A DNA stretch of 64,000 nt from Bacteroidota bacterium (GTDB taxonomy: Bacteria; Bacteroidota; Bacteroidia; Chitinophagales; Saprospiraceae). Location of the stretch: the NCBI GenBank assembly GCA_016124585.1, contig WGNL01000004.1, forward strand, positions 62,001-126,000, in the 5' to 3' direction. Position numbers and translations under genes: made by a program. Shown here one piece after another: positions 25,855 to 34,642 of this stretch. How positions within the stretch are numbered: position 1 is the first letter of the stretch; every line of letters begins with the position of its first letter. The notes beneath the pieces were generated by a model. The model searched no databases. It was not told the origin of the DNA and was given only the letters and a program-made list of their open reading frames with translations.

Positions 25855-25955
25855 GTATTTATACTAAATTGAAAAAATCTTTGCGAAATTTGCCATGTAT
25901 CTTTTCCTATTGCGCTCCATCATTTTGATTACTAACACTCTACCCATTCAGCGTT

Positions 25956-26645
25956 ATGACCGAGCAAACCATCGTTAACCTTACCGACGTAAATATTTTT
26001 CAACAGGAAAATCAAGTCCTGCAACATGTCAATTTGAATATTTCAAAAGGTGAGTTTGTATACCTGATTGGAAAAACTGGCAGCGGGAAATCCAGCTTAC
26101 TGAAAACGCTGTATGCCGCAATCCCACTAAAAACAGGTAAGGGCACAGTGTCTGGTTTTGATTTGAAAAAGCTTAACAGAAGAACAATTCCTTTACTCAG
26201 GCGTAAGCTAGGAATCGTGTTTCAAGATTTCAATTTGCTCGATGACCGAAATATTGAGGAGAATCTTTATTTCGCACTGCGTGCAATGGGTTGGAACGAC
26301 AAGCTTAAAATGACCACTCGTACCAACGAGCTCTTGGAGCGTGTAGGTTTGAAAGACAAAAATAAAAAGATGCCCCACGCCATTTCCGGTGGAGAGCAAC
26401 AACGGGTAGTAATAGCTCGAGCATTACTCAATCATCCAGAATTAATCATCGCAGACGAACCTACCGGGAACCTCGATCCGGAAACTTCAGACGAGGTTTT
26501 GCTGCTGCTTCGCAAATTGGCAAAGGAAAATGACACGGCCGTTCTTTTTGCTACACATGACTACCGAATCCTTGAAAACTTCCCTGCAAGGATAGTCCGT
26601 TGTCATAATGGAAGGGTATTCGACGAAGAAGATGTCATAGTTTGA
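25956..26645 (+). CDS. ftsE: FtsE-like ABC transporter ATP-binding protein
   Basis: 229-aa ABC ATPase. Walker A GKTGSGKSS (about residues 39-47), Q-loop VFQDFNLLDDRNIEENL, signature SGGEQQRVVIARALLNHP, Walker B LIIADEPTGNLDPETSDEV and H-loop FATHDY. The 'F-D-LLD.R.-.EN' Q-loop and 'ADEPTGNLDP' wording fit FtsE, which with FtsX controls septal cell-wall hydrolysis from the inner membrane. No ftsX is adjacent, so the name rests on sequence only; a LolD-like role is the alternative. Downstream are a hairpin terminator and a coiled-coil membrane protein. Confidence 0.8.
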   Translation: MTEQTIVNLTDVNIFQQENQVLQHVNLNISKGEFVYLIGKTGSGKSSLLKTLYAAIPLKTGKGTVSGFDLKKLNRRTIPLLRRKLGIVFQDFNLLDDRNIEENLYFALRAMGWNDKLKMTTRTNELLERVGLKDKNKKMPHAISGGEQQRVVIARALLNHPELIIADEPTGNLDPETSDEVLLLLRKLAKENDTAVLFATHDYRILENFPARIVRCHNGRVFDEEDVIV

Positions 26646-26692
26646 CCATTTTGAGGCCGATTTTATCCAGAAAAAAGATGGTTATGTAGAAG

Positions 26693-26730
26693 AAGCAAAA
26701 ATGCGTTTGCGCTCATCCGTATTTTTGTTT
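26693..26730 (+). terminator. Terminator after ftsE
   Basis: 13-bp stem with two G-T pairs (AAGCAAAAATGCG with CGTATTTTTGTTT), 12-base loop, ending in T-rich sequence. Confidence 0.5.
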
Positions 26731-26751
26731 GCGTCATTAAACTGATAAATC

Positions 26752-27120
26752 ATGTCAAAAAGACCTATTAGAGTTACAGGATTCACCCGTTTTTTTCTCG
26801 TTATGCTCGTAGTGGCACCATTGGCTTATATCGGCGCATCTTATTACAATGGCGAAGATGGAATCCAAAAAATTAAAGACTTGCTAAAAATTGAAAGTTC
26901 AGCAAATTCTGTGGATAAAAAACAAGTCTCCTCGGATTCTGAGCCAATTTTAGTCAATGAATCACCTTCTTTGAAAACATTGGAGCTAGAGAATAGAAAA
27001 TTAAAAGAAGAGCTTGAGTTCAAACAAAAAAGGAACGATGAATTGTATCGGGAAAACGAGGAATTAAAACGCAAGCTGGAAAGTACAGAAAAAGCATTGG
27101 AAGAATCTAAAACTAAATAG
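26752..27120 (+). CDS. Single-pass membrane protein with coiled coil (122 aa)
   Basis: Starts MSKRPIRVTGFTRFFLVM. One hydrophobic segment (residues about 12-30, FFLVMLVVAPLAYIGASYY) precedes a polar linker rich in Ser and Lys. Residues about 75-118 form a strong coiled coil (LELENRKLKEELEFKQKR, NDELYRENEELKRKLEST). The layout recalls FtsB/FtsL-type bitopic proteins, and it follows an ftsE-like gene, but no family match is recognised. Function unknown. Confidence 0.65.
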   Translation: MSKRPIRVTGFTRFFLVMLVVAPLAYIGASYYNGEDGIQKIKDLLKIESSANSVDKKQVSSDSEPILVNESPSLKTLELENRKLKEELEFKQKRNDELYRENEELKRKLESTEKALEESKTK

Positions 27121-27166
27121 TCCCTTCTGATTATTGATTTTCAAATACCAATTAATAAGAACGCAA

Positions 27167-27502
27167 ATGTTTAATTTCATTTTCACAGCATTTATCAATG
27201 GGGTTGCTGTATGGTTGGGGTCACGCTTCTTGGACGGTGTAAAAGTGACAGACTTCCCCAGGGCAATTATAGTTGGGCTTGTCGTGGCATTTCTTAATGT
27301 GACTTTAGGGAGTTTATTAGAAATTATTCCTATCCCAGCTAGGTATTTTTCAATGGGACTATTTGGGCTTATCGTGGATGCAATGCTTTTGATGCTAGCT
27401 GACTATTTTTTAAAAGGAATTACGATTAAGAATTTTTGGTATGCACTGGGGTTGGCAGCTATTGTCAGTTTTGTAAATGCTGTCGTACACTGGATACTTT
27501 AA
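27167..27502 (+). CDS. Phage-holin-like four-helix membrane protein (holin superfamily IV)
   Basis: 111-aa hydrophobic protein from the ATG at 27167 (MFNFIFTAFINGVAVWLG); a TTG 33 bases upstream is less likely. Four membrane segments are visible: IFTAFINGVAVWLGSRFL, AIIVGLVVAFLNVTLGSL, FSMGLFGLIVDAMLLMLAD and WYALGLAAIVSFVNAVVH. This matches the 'membrane protein of unknown function / 4-TMS phage holin family' found on many bacterial chromosomes, which need not be phage-derived. No lysin or phage genes are near. A strong terminator follows. Confidence 0.8.
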   Translation: MFNFIFTAFINGVAVWLGSRFLDGVKVTDFPRAIIVGLVVAFLNVTLGSLLEIIPIPARYFSMGLFGLIVDAMLLMLADYFLKGITIKNFWYALGLAAIVSFVNAVVHWIL

Positions 27503-27509
27503 CCATAAC

Positions 27510-27542
27510 AAAAGCCGCTCAAAAATTGGGCGGCTTTTTTGT
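27510..27542. terminator. Bidirectional terminator between the holin-like and PorP/SprF genes
   Basis: GC-rich stem AAAGCCGC.C / GGGCGGCTTT with an A-rich loop and TTTTTT after it on the plus strand; a T run also follows on the minus strand. It lies between convergent stops. Confidence 0.8.
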
Positions 27543-27550
27543 TTAAATCT

Positions 27551-28597
27551 TTACAGTTTTGGGCATTTTACATTTGCCTTTCTTTCAGCAGGTTGATAAT
27601 AAATCAAAGATAATTCAAAAGCTCCCCTGTGATTGGTAGGTGGTGAAAGTTTATTGGCGGCTAAGTCATAACTAATGCCAAAATTCAACCGCTCAAGTTC
27701 CAAAATCGCTGTGAAAGTAGTGGCTGGAGTTGCAAACCCTCCCTCCACATCTTTAACCAAATGGCCCCAAAGGCCCGCACGAATAGCAACTTCGTTCCAA
27801 TCCCGATTGGTGTATCGGATGTTTGCACCATACAGTGTCAGCATATTTTCACCTTGTCCGATAACTGCAACTGCTGGAAGAATACTCAATTGGTGAGAAA
27901 ATGGAAGCTCGCCTCCTACATGGGCTACCCATTTCATGTCAAGTGATTCTTTTCCATCATCAATGAATGAAATTTTAGGCGCATTAACATGGTTGAGCGA
28001 TCCACCAAAATAGAGGCTTTTGTTATCATCGAAAACGGCGTACCAAAGTAAGCCTGCATTGATGTTCATATAAACTCCAGATGATTCATTGATATTCTCC
28101 CCATTAGATAAGGTGTAATCAATTTGTTCTGTACCATTGTTAAACTGGTTGCTAAACCAAAGGCCACTATAATCAAGACTGTGCTGCCCAAAACCAACGG
28201 ATGCACCACCAATGAGATACTGTTCGTATTGTCGGTACCGGCTTCCATCAAGTTCTTTCATGTAAGACAAGCATAAATCACCAGTTTGCCGGAGGTAATT
28301 TGAACTGCCTGCTTGGTCACGCAAGGCTGTCACACCATAGGCCAGATAATCACCACGCCCAATTCGAGATTTTGCATCGAAACTTGCACTTAAGCTTTTA
28401 TATGGTTTCGAGTCTAAAATACTGCTCCACTGTTCCCGATAATTGGCAACGACTCGCCATTTTCCAGGAAAAACACCCGTCATTGCTGGATTAAGTTGCA
28501 GCGGGGAAGCATAGAATTGCACGAATTGTGGATCTTGCGCAATTGCTTGGAGGCAAAAGCCTAGTGCTGAAATTAAGATGGTAATTTTTAGCTTCAC
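27551..28597 (-). CDS. PorP/SprF family type IX secretion-associated membrane protein
   Basis: 348-aa exported protein, signal peptide MKLKITILISALGFCLQAIAQ, then DPQFVQFYASPLQLNPAMTGV, the hallmark start of PorP/SprF proteins ('DP.fsqy...p...NPA.tG'). The rest reads as an outer-membrane barrel: alternating aromatic strands and GVTALRDQAGSSNYLRQT. SprF is needed for secretion of the adhesin SprB in Flavobacterium; PorP-like proteins partner with type B sorting-domain cargos. It directly follows the 1690-aa type B protein on the same strand, separated by a hairpin, supporting that pairing. It ends NVKCPKL. Confidence 0.9.
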   Translation of the reverse strand: MKLKITILISALGFCLQAIAQDPQFVQFYASPLQLNPAMTGVFPGKWRVVANYREQWSSILDSKPYKSLSASFDAKSRIGRGDYLAYGVTALRDQAGSSNYLRQTGDLCLSYMKELDGSRYRQYEQYLIGGASVGFGQHSLDYSGLWFSNQFNNGTEQIDYTLSNGENINESSGVYMNINAGLLWYAVFDDNKSLYFGGSLNHVNAPKISFIDDGKESLDMKWVAHVGGELPFSHQLSILPAVAVIGQGENMLTLYGANIRYTNRDWNEVAIRAGLWGHLVKDVEGGFATPATTFTAILELERLNFGISYDLAANKLSPPTNHRGAFELSLIYYQPAERKANVKCPKL

Positions 28598-28615
28598 AAT
28601 TTTCTATTTTATCAA

Positions 28616-28659
28616 TTCAAACCAAACGGTCAGTGATGTCAATGACCGTTTGGTTTGAA
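28616..28659 (-). terminator. Perfect 17-bp hairpin between the 1690-aa gene and the PorP/SprF gene
   Basis: TTCAAACCAAACGGTCA and its exact reverse complement, loop of 10 bases. It follows the stop of the upstream surface-protein gene. The T tract is weak (TTGAT), so it could give partial termination or protect the upstream mRNA, setting different levels for the two genes. Confidence 0.6.
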
Positions 28660-28665
28660 TCAAAA

Positions 28666-31600
28666 TTATCTAATCAGTGTGGTTTCACCTTTGTAGCTTT
28701 CCGTCGTGCCATCCTCGTATTCTGCTTCGAGGTACCAGACATAAACGCCAGGTGGCATATCCTTCGATTTGAAAGTCCCGTCCCATCCTCTAGTTGTATC
28801 ATTGATAGGGACATCGATATCTTGCCATAGCAGTTCGCCCCAGCGGTCAAAAACCTGAAACAATTTGACCATGGTTCCTTTTTTGCCATGTACTGTCAGC
28901 TTGTCATTGAATCCGCTGCTATTTGGAGAAAACCCAGTTGGGACGACGACACTGCGATTTTTTGTCACAAATACTTTCAGATGGTCTTCAGCCTCACAGC
29001 CCAGTGAGTCAACAGCTAAAATAAAGTAATCATTGGCATAATCTGGCGTTGACCAGACCGCATTTGAAGTCAATGTACCTGTGCAATCAGACATTGTGTC
29101 TTGAGCCAAAGTGCCACAATAGGCGGCATCCCAAGTAAACATCACGCCACCTTGCGCATTTGTAACTTCTGTCGTCAAAGGAAAAGTAGCACCATATTCT
29201 ACCATGTATTCGTCAAGGCTGACGCCCCAAACAAGAATGTCCACTGTCATTTCAGGTGGTTCGTTCACTGTTGCATTCAAATCGAAAATACAGCCTTCAG
29301 CATCCTTGAGGTATACCGTATAATCACCTGCAGCCAGCGCGATCAAGGTACTGCTGCCATAGAACTGCTGGCCATCAATGCTGTAGGTAAAAGGTGGGGT
29401 TCCGCCAATCGGCGTCACTTTGATAGATCCGTTTTTATCCCCAAAACAAGCTACATCCTTAACGGTCAGTTCGGCATCTACTCCCTGCGGCGCAGAAATA
29501 AAAACAGAGTCTATAGCTGTACATCCATTGATATCAGTAATCGTTAAATAATAACTGTCAGCAGCGAGGTTAGTTATTTTGGCTGTGGTGGCATTGTTCG
29601 ACCAATGGTATGTAAAACCAGGAACTCCACCTGAAACTGTCACCTCAGCTTCTCCATTTTCATATCCAAAACACTCATTGTTGATAGTTTTAAAATTGGC
29701 TGTAATTGGCATCGGCTGTGTTACTGTTATGTTGCTAGAACTTGTACAGCCACTTGCATCTGTTATGGTTACTGAATAGTTGCCTGCACTCAAATTGGAA
29801 GCTGTAGCAGTAGTTTGGTTATTAGCTGCAGGGCCCCATTGGTAGGTGAAAGGTGCTGTGCCTCCTGCTACGTTTGAAACGGTGGCTGAGCCATCAGCTG
29901 TCCCTGCACATTTTGTAGATGTTTGTGCAAGTGTAGGTACGATAGGAGCTGGGCTATCCAAAAGCCTTGACATGGTTCCAGTGCAGCCTTGTCCATCCGT
30001 CACGGTTACAGTATATGTAACATTTCCCAATAGACCAGTTATGATATCAGTATTGCCACTATTGCTCCAATTGTAGGAATATGTTCCATTACCTCCTGCT
30101 AATACCACTACATTCATCTGGCCATCCGCGTTTCCGCTACAGGAAGGAGGTGTTGTTGATATGAGCAAGTTATAAGCTGGCCATTGTGTAACATCAACTT
30201 GAGAAGTTGCCGTACATCCAGCAGCATCGGAAACAGTGACTGTGTATTGGCCGATTGAAATATTGGAAATGGTTTGAGTGGACAAACTCCCAGGAGACCA
30301 AGCGTAAGTGTATGGACCAGTACCTCCCATCGGAGTTGCCATAGCAGCACTCTTGTTTTCACTGTAACAGCTAATAATAGTTTGGCTAGCACTCGCTTGA
30401 ACGCCAGTGGCAGGCTCTGTCAAGGTTATGTTTCCGAAAGCTTGGCAACCGTTGCCATCCGTGACAGTGACTGAAACATTGCCGGCTGGAAGACCACCTG
30501 TAGTGCTTTGAGTTGGGCTGTTTCCTGCACTCCACTGATAGGTGAAATTTCCGGCCCCGCCTGTAGGCGTAACGGTGGCAGTACCATCATTTCCACCCTT
30601 ACATTTTACGTCAGTTTTTGTTACAGTCAAGACGATTGCGGGTTGCGAGGTTACATTGATGGAACCTGAAACTACACAACCGTTCTGGTCAGTAACGGAA
30701 ACTGTTATTGGGCCTACCGAAAGACCACAAATCGATGGCGTAGTCGGCATATTAGGCGTACTCCATTGATAGGTATACCCACCAACACCACCTGATGCAA
30801 CAACTTGAGCGCAACCATCACTTCCTCCAAAACAGGAAACAGGACTTACCTGTGTTACTGCTGGGATAATTGGTGTTTGGTCGTTAACAGTAAACCCGAT
30901 AGTGGCCGTGCAGCCTGTGGCATCTGTAACCAAGACATTGAAAACACCGGGGCAGAGTCCGTTAAGGTTACCGGTCATTTGTGAAAATGTATTTCCAGTC
31001 GTAGTGTTGGTTACATCGAAAGTAAATGGACTTTGTCCATTGGAAACTGATACTTGCACGGATTCATCACAAACCCCGTTGCAAGAAACAGCATAAGGAG
31101 CTGGATTAGTTAATGAAAGAAAAATTGGGCAAAATTGGAAAAGGAGACTCGCTGAGCCAATTCCAACTAGGCATGCCGCCCCACTACTCACATTTGAACG
31201 GACTTCCATGGTCACAGTGTTACCATTCACCAAGCCAGTAATTATATGAGATAGATTTCCATTATTGCTGGGCACCCAACCCGTATTGTTGATATTTACT
31301 TCATAACCAGAACCCGGATTAACATCATTCCAAGTGCCAATTACTTCACCATTGGCGTTTTGGGTAAGCGTGACTGTAGGGGCATTGAAGTTGCTTAGTA
31401 TGTTGATTTTTACAGTATCTTTTTTGATACAACCGTAACCATCTGAGGCAGTAACAACATAGTTGGTATTTGCCATCGGAGTGGCGGTGGGGGTGGGGCA
31501 GTTGTTACAGGAAAGCCCAGCGGATGGTGACCAAGAATAGGTGATATTGTTAATAGAACGGAATGTGATGCTCCACCAGTTTACTTTGCCCATGGCGTTT

Positions 31601-33738
31601 AAACCAAATGCATCAGAAACTTGAAGGGTCCAGTCTCCATTGATAGGTGCTCCATTCAGTACAGTCCATGCACCTTCCGGTTGGAAACTGCCAGTGAATG
31701 GTGCAGTACCAGACGTAATTGGAGTTACTGCAGAAGGAGAAAAACATGTTTGCGTATAATTATCACCACTGCCACCATTATTTGTGGACAGCATCAAAAG
31801 TTGGCCATTCGGAGCTTTCAGGAAAATTTGTAGGTCAGCATCGAAGTCAGTTGAAATGTCAACACATATTGATACTAAATCTTGAGTTACGTTGGTAATT
31901 GTACTCGGCGTTATCGAATTTACTGCAATAACAGATTTATAAGGATTCGCAATAGGATGGTTGCTTGCGCCAATAGCATAGTCATCGTAGGATTCAAAAG
32001 AAACATCTTGGTTAGCAGGCAGGTTGGTTGAAACATCTATTCCTACTTGTTCTCCAACACAAACTATTGTGTCTGGGACTGGATTCAAAATGTTTTCACA
32101 AGTATGGCAAAGTGGGTGTGACTTAGGTAAAACCTGAATATCAATGGTCGTATCCCAAGAACATCCGAAATCATCGTTTACCATAAAAGTGTAAGCAACT
32201 TCTCCAGCATTGATGGGTGAACCAATTAATGTGTCAGATGAAGCGAATAGGATTGATGGGTGATTGTTCCAAGCCCAATTGTTGATACCTGGTGTGAATG
32301 TTTCAACGCTTGGATAAAGTGATGGGTCAAATTCAATACCCCAAGAAAAAATGTAACCGTTGTCGATAGCCCAATGGTCGCAAACTTCTATTTCCCAATC
32401 GCCATTTAGTGGGCAGCCAATTAAGGAATCCAATGATTCAAATGCACGATAAGTACCTGCTGGCAGCGTTCCAATGGACGGATGCGAATTGGCATATTGA
32501 ATCCATGTCTGATTATATTGTGGATTCGGAGTCCAGCCATAGTCGAATCCAGTGCCGGGAATTGGAACTGGAAACCCTTCATCATTTTCGTTCGGAATAC
32601 CTAAAAATATTTCACCTCCAATTTGTCCTGGGTGATTGTGGAGGATGGATGATTGTCCATTCGGACAAGTTAAGGTTATTTCCAAATCCCTCATCCAAGA
32701 GTGTTCCATGGTTACATAAATCCCAACTAAATCATTGATGTCAGTTAAGATTTGACCTGGCGCAAAGGCAGAAAATGAGATGTTGGTTACATAACAAGAA
32801 CCGTCTCCATCAGGTAAAGGAAGTGAATCGGAACGTATGCCAGCTGTTTGAAAAGTGCCAGAATTTGACATTACAGACACAGTGTGAGCCATGTCTAAAG
32901 CATTCACCATGTCGTTCAGGGCAACAGTGTCACCAGCACATATTTGAGAAGGCCATGCTCCTAGCATGAAATCCGGTCTAGGTGCGACCCTCACTCGTTG
33001 GCTGATAAAATTGGTGTTTTTACAGCCAAGTTGGTCTGTGATTTCGAGCTGAACTACGTAACCGCCAGGCTCATTAAAAATATGGGAGACTGTCGGTCCG
33101 TACGTAATGCCACCATCGCCGAAATCCCATTCAAAATTGCTGGTTAAGTCGGAGTGGTTGTAGACAGCCCCGTTCTGAGGATAACTTCCTTTTCCGTAAA
33201 AAAATACCCGTTCACCCGGACAGATGTCAATCCAGCCAGTATCTGCTGGGTCTACTGCTGGATTGGTGTGGTCCAGTACGGAAAGAATGGTTTGGCAAGA
33301 TGGAATACAGTTAATATCCGCACTCCAACCTGCGGCTTGACCGCTACCATCTGAATCAAAGGTGACTGTAACACAGCCACTTGGATTTAACGCTGTTGCT
33401 TGAATGATAAAGGCTGCACCAGGCGTAAAATCGCTGGCGCAAGAAAGGGGAGGCGCTGAAGTGTTTGGTCCATCAAAGAAACAAAGCTCATCTCCTGCAG
33501 CAAATTCTGTACTGCCGAAAACTAATTGAATATGGTTCCCTGTTGAGCCATCTGGACAGATGGTTGTAGTGAAATGCTGGTTTGCACCGTAATTTCCGTT
33601 GCCTCCGCCACTGTCCATGAAAAAACCTCCGCATTTCGTGATGGACGTTAACGTAGATGACATGAGGTAGTTTTGACCATGAATTATCATGGCAAAAAAC
33701 AATACGGGAATTGTGAGTAGGGTAGCCTTCAAATTCAT
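28666..33738 (-). CDS. Giant T9SS type B surface protein with CUB, PKD, P-domains and SprB repeats (1690 aa)
   Basis: Signal peptide MNLKATLLTIPVLFFAMIIHG. Domains in order: CUB-like (about 35-140; TICPDGSTGNHIQLVFGS ... FFDGPN); PKD (about 150-255; SNFEWDFGDGGITYGPTV); two proprotein-convertase P-domain-like modules (DINDLVGIYVTMEHSWMRDL ... GCPLNGDWEIEVCD, and DLVSICVDISTDFDADLQIF ... PINGDWTLQVSDAFG); then about eight SprB-like repeats (about 880-1560) of the pattern 'v.C.G..DG.a.v...GG...fTYqWs......t.....l.aG.ysVtvtD..GC'. The C-terminal CHU_C / type B sorting domain has VPTGFSPNSSGFNDKLTVHG, FDRWGELLWQ and YKGETTLIR. SprB-repeat proteins move on the cell surface in gliding bacteria; adhesin or motility role is inferred. 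Lies between a small exported-protein gene and a PorP/SprF gene. Confidence 0.92.
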   Translation of the reverse strand: MNLKATLLTIPVLFFAMIIHGQNYLMSSTLTSITKCGGFFMDSGGGNGNYGANQHFTTTICPDGSTGNHIQLVFGSTEFAAGDELCFFDGPNTSAPPLSCASDFTPGAAFIIQATALNPSGCVTVTFDSDGSGQAAGWSADINCIPSCQTILSVLDHTNPAVDPADTGWIDICPGERVFFYGKGSYPQNGAVYNHSDLTSNFEWDFGDGGITYGPTVSHIFNEPGGYVVQLEITDQLGCKNTNFISQRVRVAPRPDFMLGAWPSQICAGDTVALNDMVNALDMAHTVSVMSNSGTFQTAGIRSDSLPLPDGDGSCYVTNISFSAFAPGQILTDINDLVGIYVTMEHSWMRDLEITLTCPNGQSSILHNHPGQIGGEIFLGIPNENDEGFPVPIPGTGFDYGWTPNPQYNQTWIQYANSHPSIGTLPAGTYRAFESLDSLIGCPLNGDWEIEVCDHWAIDNGYIFSWGIEFDPSLYPSVETFTPGINNWAWNNHPSILFASSDTLIGSPINAGEVAYTFMVNDDFGCSWDTTIDIQVLPKSHPLCHTCENILNPVPDTIVCVGEQVGIDVSTNLPANQDVSFESYDDYAIGASNHPIANPYKSVIAVNSITPSTITNVTQDLVSICVDISTDFDADLQIFLKAPNGQLLMLSTNNGGSGDNYTQTCFSPSAVTPITSGTAPFTGSFQPEGAWTVLNGAPINGDWTLQVSDAFGLNAMGKVNWWSITFRSINNITYSWSPSAGLSCNNCPTPTATPMANTNYVVTASDGYGCIKKDTVKINILSNFNAPTVTLTQNANGEVIGTWNDVNPGSGYEVNINNTGWVPSNNGNLSHIITGLVNGNTVTMEVRSNVSSGAACLVGIGSASLLFQFCPIFLSLTNPAPYAVSCNGVCDESVQVSVSNGQSPFTFDVTNTTTGNTFSQMTGNLNGLCPGVFNVLVTDATGCTATIGFTVNDQTPIIPAVTQVSPVSCFGGSDGCAQVVASGGVGGYTYQWSTPNMPTTPSICGLSVGPITVSVTDQNGCVVSGSINVTSQPAIVLTVTKTDVKCKGGNDGTATVTPTGGAGNFTYQWSAGNSPTQSTTGGLPAGNVSVTVTDGNGCQAFGNITLTEPATGVQASASQTIISCYSENKSAAMATPMGGTGPYTYAWSPGSLSTQTISNISIGQYTVTVSDAAGCTATSQVDVTQWPAYNLLISTTPPSCSGNADGQMNVVVLAGGNGTYSYNWSNSGNTDIITGLLGNVTYTVTVTDGQGCTGTMSRLLDSPAPIVPTLAQTSTKCAGTADGSATVSNVAGGTAPFTYQWGPAANNQTTATASNLSAGNYSVTITDASGCTSSSNITVTQPMPITANFKTINNECFGYENGEAEVTVSGGVPGFTYHWSNNATTAKITNLAADSYYLTITDINGCTAIDSVFISAPQGVDAELTVKDVACFGDKNGSIKVTPIGGTPPFTYSIDGQQFYGSSTLIALAAGDYTVYLKDAEGCIFDLNATVNEPPEMTVDILVWGVSLDEYMVEYGATFPLTTEVTNAQGGVMFTWDAAYCGTLAQDTMSDCTGTLTSNAVWSTPDYANDYFILAVDSLGCEAEDHLKVFVTKNRSVVVPTGFSPNSSGFNDKLTVHGKKGTMVKLFQVFDRWGELLWQDIDVPINDTTRGWDGTFKSKDMPPGVYVWYLEAEYEDGTTESYKGETTLIR

Positions 33739-33798
33739 ATGCTGTTCAGTTTTGGGATGTTTTTTTGAAAAAACTTTGAATCAAATTTGATAGGAAAA

Positions 33799-34227
33799 CT
33801 ACTGCGCTTTGGCCAAGTGTCTACTCAATTTTTCATTGAATTCCTTTCCTGACAAGAGTACAAGTACATGGTTTGAGCCTTCGATATTACAAACCAATCT
33901 TTTTTCCCAATCACGCTTCAACTCAAATTTTCTTTCGATAGAAAAAATATTAAAGTTGTTCAAGTCCTCAATGCGAATTGTTGCATAGGAATCCGAATCC
34001 TTTTCAGCAGGAAGTTCAGTTAAGTACCACGAGTTGTCGAGGTAGAAATTCCAGCGCTTCAAAAGGAAAGGGTTCGCTGTTTGCAAATTCTCAAGATAGT
34101 CGCCGCTGTAGGTTTCGAATAGTCGGCTGTCGATGGGTGTAGTCGTGTGGGACAGTTCTGATTGTGCTTTGACAAAGGTAGAAAACGAGAAAGAGAAAAG
34201 GAATGAAAAGAATAGAAATTTTTTCAT
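33799..34227 (-). CDS. Small exported protein of unknown function (142 aa)
   Basis: Signal peptide MKKFLFFSFLFSFSFSTFVKAQ, then a 120-residue mature part with NPFLLKRWNFYLDNSWYL, ATIRIEDLNNFNIFSIERKF and a basic-acidic C-terminus. The sequence ends KEFNEKLSRHLAKAQ. No family is recognised with confidence. It is 60 bases upstream of the 1690-aa type B protein on the same strand and has a candidate promoter box (TAATTTTG) of its own, so it may head a three-gene unit (small protein, surface protein, PorP/SprF barrel). A role in export or maturation of the large protein is possible but not shown. Confidence 0.7.
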   Translation of the reverse strand: MKKFLFFSFLFSFSFSTFVKAQSELSHTTTPIDSRLFETYSGDYLENLQTANPFLLKRWNFYLDNSWYLTELPAEKDSDSYATIRIEDLNNFNIFSIERKFELKRDWEKRLVCNIEGSNHVLVLLSGKEFNEKLSRHLAKAQ

Positions 34228-34642
34228 GATATAGTTTTGGTTGAAAATGGGCGCTTAGGTGTGTGGGAGCAAAATTATCTTTTTAACTCAAATCGGCATA
34301 CAGTCAATTGAACTGTTTTTACCTAATATCTGGCAATAACTGCGAAAGCCCCGCTCGTGTTGGAGAAAATGTAGATTGCCCATAAGTATTTCTAAGGGGG
34401 ATCGGTTGGGATGGCCTCTGATTCAAGGCGCTGGGGAAAGGAGGCAAGACTTTGAATTTTTCCACAAACGTTTGAGACCGGCCATTTTCTTGAAGTTGAT
34501 TCCTTGTTTTATTCCCAAGCTGACCAATTTGGCTAAAAATTTGCTTTTTTTGAAATATGAAACCGGTTGCTGGTGTGTTTGATGACGTCTTCCCAATTCT
34601 TCCTTACCTTGTGGCCGATTTTCAAGTTTAAAATTCCCGTGA
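34228..34642. other. Divergent intergenic region
   Basis: 415 bases between diverging genes. A candidate -7 box lies on the minus strand (34270-34277). Short frames across 34376-34640 lack protein-like features. Nothing else recognised. Confidence 0.5.
34270..34277 (-). promoter_or_regulatory. Candidate -7 box of the 142-aa / 1690-aa / PorP unit
   Basis: TAATTTTG on the minus strand, 43 bases before the ATG of the 142-aa gene; TAnnTTTG match without a clear -33 box. Confidence 0.35.

Noticed and set aside
27167-27502. Holin-like protein as a sign of prophage
   Set aside because: The four-helix family is widespread on chromosomes and no other phage gene is nearby.
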